This document shows positions 1 to 4,560 of a stretch of 6,896 nt of DNA, piece by piece (the first letter of the stretch is position 1; each line of letters opens with the position of its first letter). Source of the stretch: Spirochaetaceae bacterium (lineage in GTDB: Bacteria; Spirochaetota; Spirochaetia; DSM-27196; PWMO01). Below the pieces are notes generated by a model. That model saw nothing but the letters and a program-made list of their open reading frames with translations, ran no database searches and had not been told where the DNA came from. The stretch spans positions 1-6,896 of the forward strand of contig PWMO01000489.1 of NCBI GenBank assembly GCA_003558175.1, written 5' to 3'. Made by a program: the position numbers and the translations under genes.

Positions 1-422
1 AGGGGCTGATCGTCAGCCGTCGCAAAGGGATTTACATCCGGATCGCGTGAGAACGGTCGAGCTTCCGCAGCGTCGGGAATAATGACCGGGTCGATGCTTG
101 TGTCCAACGGGCTCACGCGCACCCGCACCGGTTCCATTCGCTCGATGCCAAGCTCCTCGGCAGCCTGCCGGGAAAGGCTTATGAATACGCCCGGCTCCGA
201 AACCCGCCCCGTAATTATGACGTCCACCGAACGTCCAGTGTGAATACTGGTGACGGTTACCACGCTATTGCGCGAGAAAGAGTTCGAAGCGCCATAGTAG
301 CCTTCGGACGGAAAGGCTCCGTACCGTCCGATGACCGCGGATCCCTCCCAGTCGGAACTTGCACCCACCGATCCCAGTATGGCGAGCGCAAATGCCGTAC
401 AGAGCATAACCCGTTTGATCAT
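1..422 (-). CDS. Secreted RlpA-like double-psi beta-barrel protein (partial, C-terminus beyond left edge)
   Basis: The reading frame starts at the ATG at 422 on the minus strand and runs open for 140 codons off the left edge. A purine-rich stretch (GGGGG) just upstream is a fair ribosome binding site. Residues 1-22 form a typical signal peptide (MIKR followed by a hydrophobic run ending in VGAS), so the product is exported. Residues about 27-95 read like the RlpA double-psi beta-barrel: a YGxFPSEGYYGAS segment, then SVVTVTSIHTGRSVDVIITGR, then GVFISLSRQAAEELGIE. In RlpA lytic transglycosylases the corresponding strand reads V-N-D-R with a catalytic Asp. Here it is I-T-G-R (residues 70-73), so peptidoglycan cleavage is doubtful and a binding or structural envelope role is more likely. 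Residues after about 105 are proline- and acid-rich and look like a linker. A C-terminal SPOR domain may follow outside the window, but this cannot be seen. The gene lies 66 bases downstream of another secreted-protein gene and is probably co-transcribed with it. Confidence 0.8.
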   Translation of the reverse strand, partial: MIKRVMLCTAFALAILGSVGASSDWEGSAVIGRYGAFPSEGYYGASNSFSRNSVVTVTSIHTGRSVDVIITGRVSEPGVFISLSRQAAEELGIERMEPVRVRVSPLDTSIDPVIIPDAAEARPFSRDPDVNPFATADDQP

Positions 423-488
423 ACAAACCCCCGTTCTGATTGTCGGCGTAAACGTGCGCGGGAATTACGCTCAATCTGCTCCGGGGCC

Positions 489-1124
489 TTACCGACGCAG
501 CGCCGCTTGCCCGGCCTCGATGCCGAGCTGGAATGCGCGTCTGTCGTGCGCAGTTCGCTCTCCTGCGGCAGGCGCCTCGATCCTCCCGCGCGCGATTACC
601 TCTTCGGGCTCCAGACGGGTAAGTCGATACTCAACCCACTCTGCGGCCGCCTCCGCGCCGGAATCGGAATCCACACCGCTGAGGCTGACCTTGAGTTCGA
701 TTGCGTGGCTCGCTCCCCCGGTGCGAGCGGTGTTCCGCACCCAGTAGCGAAGCTGGGTCTCGGAGTCACTGACACGCTCATAGGTCCCTGCGTTAAAGAT
801 AATATGACCGGCGTCGAAAAACACGTCCATCACGCCCGCCTCGACCGCCGAGAGCAGGTAGTGGTGGGAATCGTCCACCGCGTATACGTAGGCCATGATC
901 GTATACGCCTGGGCCACCGCCGGGGCGAGGAGCAGCAGCAACACGGCCGACAGACGACGGGCCCCGGCAGCGACCGTACCCAGCCGCCGCACCGCCCGGT
1001 TCCCCGGAACCCGGGGTGCCGGATCCTGGCCTTCAATCTCTTGTGTCCGCTGTGCCATTGCTTCCGTTCTTGCCGGCAGTAACCTGTGTATCGGTGAGGG
1101 TTTTGTCATTGGTACCGTTCGCAT
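489..1124 (-). CDS. Secreted protein of unknown function
   Basis: I do not recognise this family. The frame ends in TAA at 489-491 and codes for a clear export signal: basic residues (GARR), a leucine-rich core (SAVLLLLLAPAVAQA) and a likely cleavage site before YTIMAYVY. The mature part is about 138 residues, mainly beta-strand-like, with no cysteine and no visible catalytic motif. It contains a short hydrophobic segment (VMDVFFDAGHIIFNAG) and an Arg/Glu-rich C-terminus. The start is uncertain. The ATG at 1124 is preceded by a good GGGAG site seven bases away and is chosen here, but it leaves about 60 residues ahead of the hydrophobic core, which is long for a signal peptide. An ATG at 1145, an ATG at 1058 and a GTG at 992 are alternatives. 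The GTG gives an ideal 29-residue signal peptide and has GGGGAA upstream. The gene faces away from the plus-strand operon and lies directly upstream of the RlpA-like gene, so a periplasmic or envelope role is inferred. Confidence 0.7.
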   Translation of the reverse strand: MRTVPMTKPSPIHRLLPARTEAMAQRTQEIEGQDPAPRVPGNRAVRRLGTVAAGARRLSAVLLLLLAPAVAQAYTIMAYVYAVDDSHHYLLSAVEAGVMDVFFDAGHIIFNAGTYERVSDSETQLRYWVRNTARTGGASHAIELKVSLSGVDSDSGAEAAAEWVEYRLTRLEPEEVIARGRIEAPAAGERTAHDRRAFQLGIEAGQAALRR

Positions 1125-1194
1125 CGGCTTCTCCCGCCTCTCCATCGTGCGTGGTGTAGTTGCCGGCGGCGCGCCCCCCGGCGTGCTACTAGTC

Positions 1195-1261
1195 TCGGCA
1201 GGTTTGGCGCTATCTTGCAGCTTTCACCGGTCCGTGATACCGTTTGCCAACTCGATGCCGA
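1195..1261 (+). promoter_or_regulatory. Candidate leader RNA hairpin over the start of the LoaP-like gene
   Basis: In the short leader before the LoaP-like gene, TCGGCA (1195-1200) can pair with TGCCGA (1256-1261), and inside it TTGGC (1204-1208) can pair with GCCAA (1246-1250). A smaller CGGT/ACCG helix (1228-1231 with 1239-1242) sits in the interior. The outer helix covers the ATG at 1255 and the first base of the ATG at 1261, and neither ATG has a recognisable Shine-Dalgarno sequence. The pairing is read directly. That it forms in the cell or regulates anything is inference, since short complementary runs are common in GC-rich DNA and the transcription start is unknown. LoaP-family proteins are known to recognise RNA hairpins in leaders of the operons they control, which makes the location suggestive. 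Confidence 0.3.
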
Positions 1262-1815
1262 TGAATTACTTTGTGGTGCAGGTACGAACCGGCGAGGAAG
1301 AACACTTCCTGCGCCGCGTGAGGCCTTCGATTGATGAAGACAGGGTGCGCATCCTTTGGCCGCGGCGGCGGCTCTCAATTCGTCGGCGTGGTCGTACGCA
1401 CCAGGTCATGAGCCCGATCTTTCCCGGGTATGTATTCGTCGAGAGCGACTCCCTTGGTCTCGAGACCTACTGGACGGTGCGGCGAACCGACGGTTTCCTG
1501 CGCTTCCTGCCCGACAACCAGGACGTGCAGCCACTGGCTCATGCGGATCGGCGACTGCTGATGCACTTCCTTTCCTTCGGCGAGGTCGTGGAGAAGTCCA
1601 CCGTCAGTTTCACCGACGATGCGAGAATTCACGTCCTCGAAGGACCGTTAAAAGGTCTTGAAGGCAGAATAGTGAAAGTCGACCGCCGCAAAGGACGCGC
1701 CAAGGTGAAACTCGACCTGTACAACGAGTCGTTCCTGGTGGATTTTGGCTTTCAGTCCATGCAGCCGGTCGCAGACCCGGACGGCCCAAACCAACACCGC
1801 AAGGCCGCCCCATGA
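1261..1815 (+). CDS. LoaP-like specialised NusG paralogue (transcription antiterminator)
   Basis: This is a 184-residue NusG/RfaH/LoaP-family transcription elongation factor. Residues 1-110 form the NGN domain: it opens with NYFVVQVRTGEEE, continues with a basic RILWPRRRLSIRRRG stretch, and has the family signature IFPGYVFVE at 53-61. Residues about 121-170 form the KOW domain (VLEGPLKGLEGRIVKVDRRK). The basic PRR/R segment and the GPLKGLEG-KVDRRKGRAK pattern resemble LoaP of Bacillus more than housekeeping NusG. Such paralogues load on RNA polymerase at one operon and suppress termination or pausing through it, and polysaccharide operons are typical clients. Its place as first gene of a tightly packed sugar operon fits that job. 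The start at 1261 matches the usual family N-terminus. The ATG at 1255 would add Met-Pro, and a GTG at 1234 is also in frame. None of the three has a clear Shine-Dalgarno. The TGA overlaps the next ATG (ATGA), implying translational coupling. Family certainty is high, LoaP subfamily certainty moderate. Confidence 0.88.
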   Translation: MNYFVVQVRTGEEEHFLRRVRPSIDEDRVRILWPRRRLSIRRRGRTHQVMSPIFPGYVFVESDSLGLETYWTVRRTDGFLRFLPDNQDVQPLAHADRRLLMHFLSFGEVVEKSTVSFTDDARIHVLEGPLKGLEGRIVKVDRRKGRAKVKLDLYNESFLVDFGFQSMQPVADPDGPNQHRKAAP

Positions 1816-3290
1816 GCACACAGCGCGGCAAACGTATCTACATCATTGGTGCCGGCCTCACCGGCGTCTCTATCGCACAGGAGATCCGCGCCAAGGGGAT
1901 CTTTGGCGAGGTCGCCGCTTTCCTGGATGACGACCCGGCCAAGATCGGCAAACGGATCGACGGAGTTCCAGTGCTGGGTCCGGTGGCCGACGTGGTGGGT
2001 CTGATCAAGAAGCGTCCCACCGACGAGGCGCTGATCGCCATACCGGAAGCTTCGCGCGACAACCTGCGCCGGCTGCATCAGTTGCTCGAGCAGGCCGAGT
2101 TTGCCCGGATCCGAATCCTCCCTGCGATATCGCAGATCATCGACGGTCACGCGCACCTGATTCAGACGCGCGAAATGGACCCGCAGGATCTGCTTGGGCG
2201 CAACCCAATCCAGATCGGCCTCAAGGAAAGCCTCTCTTACCTGCGTGGACGGCGCGTGCTGGTTACCGGCGCCGGGGGAAGCATCGGCAGCGAGCTCTGC
2301 CGTCAGCTGCTTTCCGGCGGCGCTCAGCGGTTGTATCTATTCGGTCACGGCGAGAACTCGATCTTCGAGATCGAGCGAGAACTGCGCATTCTGCAGGAGG
2401 AGGGCGTCGGCGAGCGAGCTACAATCGTGCCGGTCATCGGGGAGCTGCAGGACCGCGAGTACATGCGTTTCATCCTGTCACGGCTGCGCGCCGACGTGGT
2501 ATTTCACGCCGCAGCCTACAAGCATGTGCCGCTGATGGAAGCCAACCCGGTGGGAGCGGTGACCAACAACGTCTTCGGCACGCGCAACCTGGTGGAGGCG
2601 GCGCGCGAGGCGGGCGCCGAGAGGCTGGTGTTCATCTCCACCGACAAGGTGGTCGACCCGGTGGGTGTCTATGCCGCGAGCAAGATGCTGGCGGAACACA
2701 TCGTCCGCCTGGGGCACGGAGGGCGTCTCGACTGCATTGCGGTGCGTTTCGGCAACGTTCTAGGATCGCGCGGCAGCATCATTCCAATCTTTCAGAAACA
2801 GATCGCCAAGGGCGGCCCGGTCACCATCACCAGTCCCAGCGCCAGCCGCTATTTCATGACCATTCCCGAAGCGGCATCTTTGGTGCTCAAAGCCGGCGGC
2901 GTCGGCAACGGCGGGCATCTCTACGCGCTCGACATGGGAGATCCGGTTCCAATCCGTGATCTTGCCGAACAGATGATCCGCTTCTACGGCTTCGAGCCGG
3001 GACGCGAGATTCAGCTGCAGTACATCGGCCTGCGACCGGGCGAGAAAGAGTCCGAGTCGTTGACTTCCAACGGCGAGTTGACCGAACCTACGTCGTTTCC
3101 CCGTATCGATCGCATCCTTGGTCCCGAACCGGACCCAGCGCCGCTGCACTCTACGCTCACCGAGCTGGAGCGGGTCTGCTTCTTCGATCCCGCCTACCCC
3201 GACTGGTACCGCAATCGCCTCCGGTTGCGCAAGATCCTGACCGAACACATTCCCGGAATGAGCGTCCCCGATGACGAACCCGAGTACTGA
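1812..3290 (+). CDS. Soluble PglF/CapD-type nucleotide-sugar 4,6-dehydratase
   Basis: The 492-residue product belongs to the polysaccharide biosynthesis (CapD/FlaA1/PglF/WbpM) branch of the extended short-chain dehydrogenases. Residues 1-110 are an N-terminal Rossmann-like domain (IIGAGLTG at 11-18, AFLDDDP at 36-42) of the kind found before the catalytic domain in long family members. From residue 147 the catalytic domain shows the NAD(P) loop VTGAGGSIGSE (151-161), HAAAYKHVPLME (232-243), STDK (276-279), YAASK (287-291), RFGNVLGSRGSI (312-322) and LRPGEK (407-412). Active-site Thr277, Asp278, Lys279, Tyr287 and Lys291 are all present, so an active enzyme is expected. The likely reaction is UDP-N-acetylhexosamine to the 4-keto-6-deoxy sugar. 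Long relatives such as WbpM and PglF carry four N-terminal transmembrane helices and a Met where this protein has Tyr287. Here the helices are absent, so it should be cytosolic. The start has AAGG seven bases upstream. The exact sugar cannot be read from sequence. Confidence 0.92.
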   Translation: MSTQRGKRIYIIGAGLTGVSIAQEIRAKGIFGEVAAFLDDDPAKIGKRIDGVPVLGPVADVVGLIKKRPTDEALIAIPEASRDNLRRLHQLLEQAEFARIRILPAISQIIDGHAHLIQTREMDPQDLLGRNPIQIGLKESLSYLRGRRVLVTGAGGSIGSELCRQLLSGGAQRLYLFGHGENSIFEIERELRILQEEGVGERATIVPVIGELQDREYMRFILSRLRADVVFHAAAYKHVPLMEANPVGAVTNNVFGTRNLVEAAREAGAERLVFISTDKVVDPVGVYAASKMLAEHIVRLGHGGRLDCIAVRFGNVLGSRGSIIPIFQKQIAKGGPVTITSPSASRYFMTIPEAASLVLKAGGVGNGGHLYALDMGDPVPIRDLAEQMIRFYGFEPGREIQLQYIGLRPGEKESESLTSNGELTEPTSFPRIDRILGPEPDPAPLHSTLTELERVCFFDPAYPDWYRNRLRLRKILTEHIPGMSVPDDEPEY

Positions 3291-4557
3291 TTTCATCCCT
3301 TTTGCGCGTCCCAGCATCGGCACCGACGAGGAGGCGGCGGTGCTGCGGGTTCTGCGCAGCGGGTGGCTCACCACCGCTACCGAGGCGGCCGAACTCGAGC
3401 GCGAGTTTGCCGCCGCCGCCGGGGCGGCGCACGCGGTAGCGGTCAACTCGGCGACCGCCGGGCTGCACCTGGCGCTCGAGGCGCTTGGAATCGGTCCGGG
3501 AGACCGAGTCGCCATGAGCCCCTACACCTTCACCGCCACCGCCGAAGTGGTCCGCTATCTCGGCGGCGAGCCGCTGTTTGTCGACATAGACCCCGAAACG
3601 CTCAACATCTCCCCCACCGCGCTGCGCAGCACACTGCAGCGCGCCTCCGCCTCCGGCTCCCGGGTACGGGCGGTGATTGCGGTGCATATCGCCGGGTTGC
3701 GCTGCAACATGCGCGCAGTCACCTCTGCCGCGCAGGAGTACGGTGCGGCGGTGGTCGAAGACTCCGCCCATTGCGTGCCGCGGTCGTACTCCGGGACGCA
3801 CCCACGCCCCGGGACGGACGGGGCGGAAGTGGCGCCGGCGCACTCCGAGACAGCCGGGGCGGACCGCGGCTGTGTCAGCGTGTTTTCCTTTTACGCCACC
3901 AAGCCGGTCACCTCAGGTGAAGGGGGCATGGTGGTGACCGACCGCACCGATCTCGCGCGCCGCATGCGCGTGATGCGGCTGCACGGAATCGACCGTGACG
4001 TCTGGAACCGTTACCGCGCCGAGGGGGCAACCTGGGAGTATGACGTGGTAGCTCCGGGGTACAAGTACAACCTGGCGGATCTGCAGGCTGCGATCGCGCG
4101 GGTGCAGTTGCACAAAGCCGAACGGATGCGCCGGCGCCGCGCCGAGATCGCGCAGACGTACCGTACGGCGTTTGCAGCGCTTCCGGGGCTGCTCCTGCCA
4201 GCGGCGGGAGAACCGACGGAAGAACCGGCGGGAGAGAACGGCTGCAGCGACCACGGCCATCACCTGTACATCATTCGGTTGCGGGAAGGGGCGCTGAAAA
4301 TCAGCCGCGATGAATTCATTGATCGGCTGACCGAGTTCGGCATCGGGACCTCGGTTCACTACCGCCCGCTGCACCTGATGAGCTACTACCGAGACCGTTA
4401 CGGCTTGCAGCCCGACGATTTTCCGGTATCATGGCAAGCGTACCAGGGGGCGGTCAGCCTGCCGATCTATGACGCGATGACCTCCGCACAGACGGAGCGG
4501 GTAACGGAGGCGGTCACCACCCTGTACCACCGGCACGCCGCTGCCGGTCAGGATTGA
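3271..4557 (+). CDS. DegT/DnrJ/EryC1-family PLP-dependent sugar aminotransferase
   Basis: The 428-residue product is a fold-type I aminotransferase of the DegT/DnrJ/EryC1/StrS family. These enzymes transfer an amino group, usually from glutamate, to a keto-sugar nucleotide. Visible landmarks are RSGWLTT (30-36), the phosphate-binding NSATAGLHLAL (59-69), PYTFTATAE (84-92), VVEDSAH with the ring-contacting Asp164 (161-167), SFYATKPVTSGEGGM with Schiff-base Lys211 (206-220), GYKYNLADLQAAI (263-275) and HYRPLHLM (363-370). It follows the dehydratase with a 20-base overlap, so it probably aminates the 4-keto product to a 4-amino-4,6-dideoxy sugar, as PglE does after PglF. The RLHGIDRDVWNRY segment is typical of this group. 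Two loops appear longer than usual and are low-complexity: about 175-198 (Pro/Gly/Ala/His-rich, before the lysine motif) and about 311-327 (Glu/Gly/Pro-rich). The start has no strong ribosome binding site (only GGAATGAG upstream), consistent with re-initiation from the overlapping gene. Confidence 0.92.
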   Translation: MTNPSTDFIPFARPSIGTDEEAAVLRVLRSGWLTTATEAAELEREFAAAAGAAHAVAVNSATAGLHLALEALGIGPGDRVAMSPYTFTATAEVVRYLGGEPLFVDIDPETLNISPTALRSTLQRASASGSRVRAVIAVHIAGLRCNMRAVTSAAQEYGAAVVEDSAHCVPRSYSGTHPRPGTDGAEVAPAHSETAGADRGCVSVFSFYATKPVTSGEGGMVVTDRTDLARRMRVMRLHGIDRDVWNRYRAEGATWEYDVVAPGYKYNLADLQAAIARVQLHKAERMRRRRAEIAQTYRTAFAALPGLLLPAAGEPTEEPAGENGCSDHGHHLYIIRLREGALKISRDEFIDRLTEFGIGTSVHYRPLHLMSYYRDRYGLQPDDFPVSWQAYQGAVSLPIYDAMTSAQTERVTEAVTTLYHRHAAAGQD

Positions 4558-4560
4558 ACG

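Noticed and set aside
446..470. Inverted repeat GCGTAA/TTACGC between the two minus-strand genes, considered as a terminator
   Set aside because: The stem is only six base pairs with a 13-base loop and no following T-run on either strand, so an intrinsic terminator is not supported.
240..1082. Long open frame on the plus strand opposite the two minus-strand genes
   Set aside because: Its translation is Arg/Cys/His-rich without any domain, and it lies antisense to two frames with signal peptides and sensible composition. It is a by-product of high GC.
1162..1182. GC-rich palindromic block in the divergent intergenic region
   Set aside because: It contains GGCGCGCC and a short GCCGG/CCGGC pair, but this is expected by chance in such GC-rich sequence and has no associated element.
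1204..1240. Sigma-70 promoter built from TTGGCG or TTGCAG with TGATAC on the plus strand
   Set aside because: TTGCAG to TGATAC gives a 14-base spacer, and no other pair fits a 16-18-base spacer with good hexamers, so no promoter is annotated.
1246..1260. Sigma-54-like TTGGCA element on the minus strand in the divergent region
   Set aside because: The -24-like TGGCA is present, but the required GC at -12 spacing is missing.
2760..3515. Long minus-strand open frame opposite the dehydratase and aminotransferase
   Set aside because: It overlaps two strongly recognised genes and has a low-complexity Ala/Ser/Arg composition with no motif.
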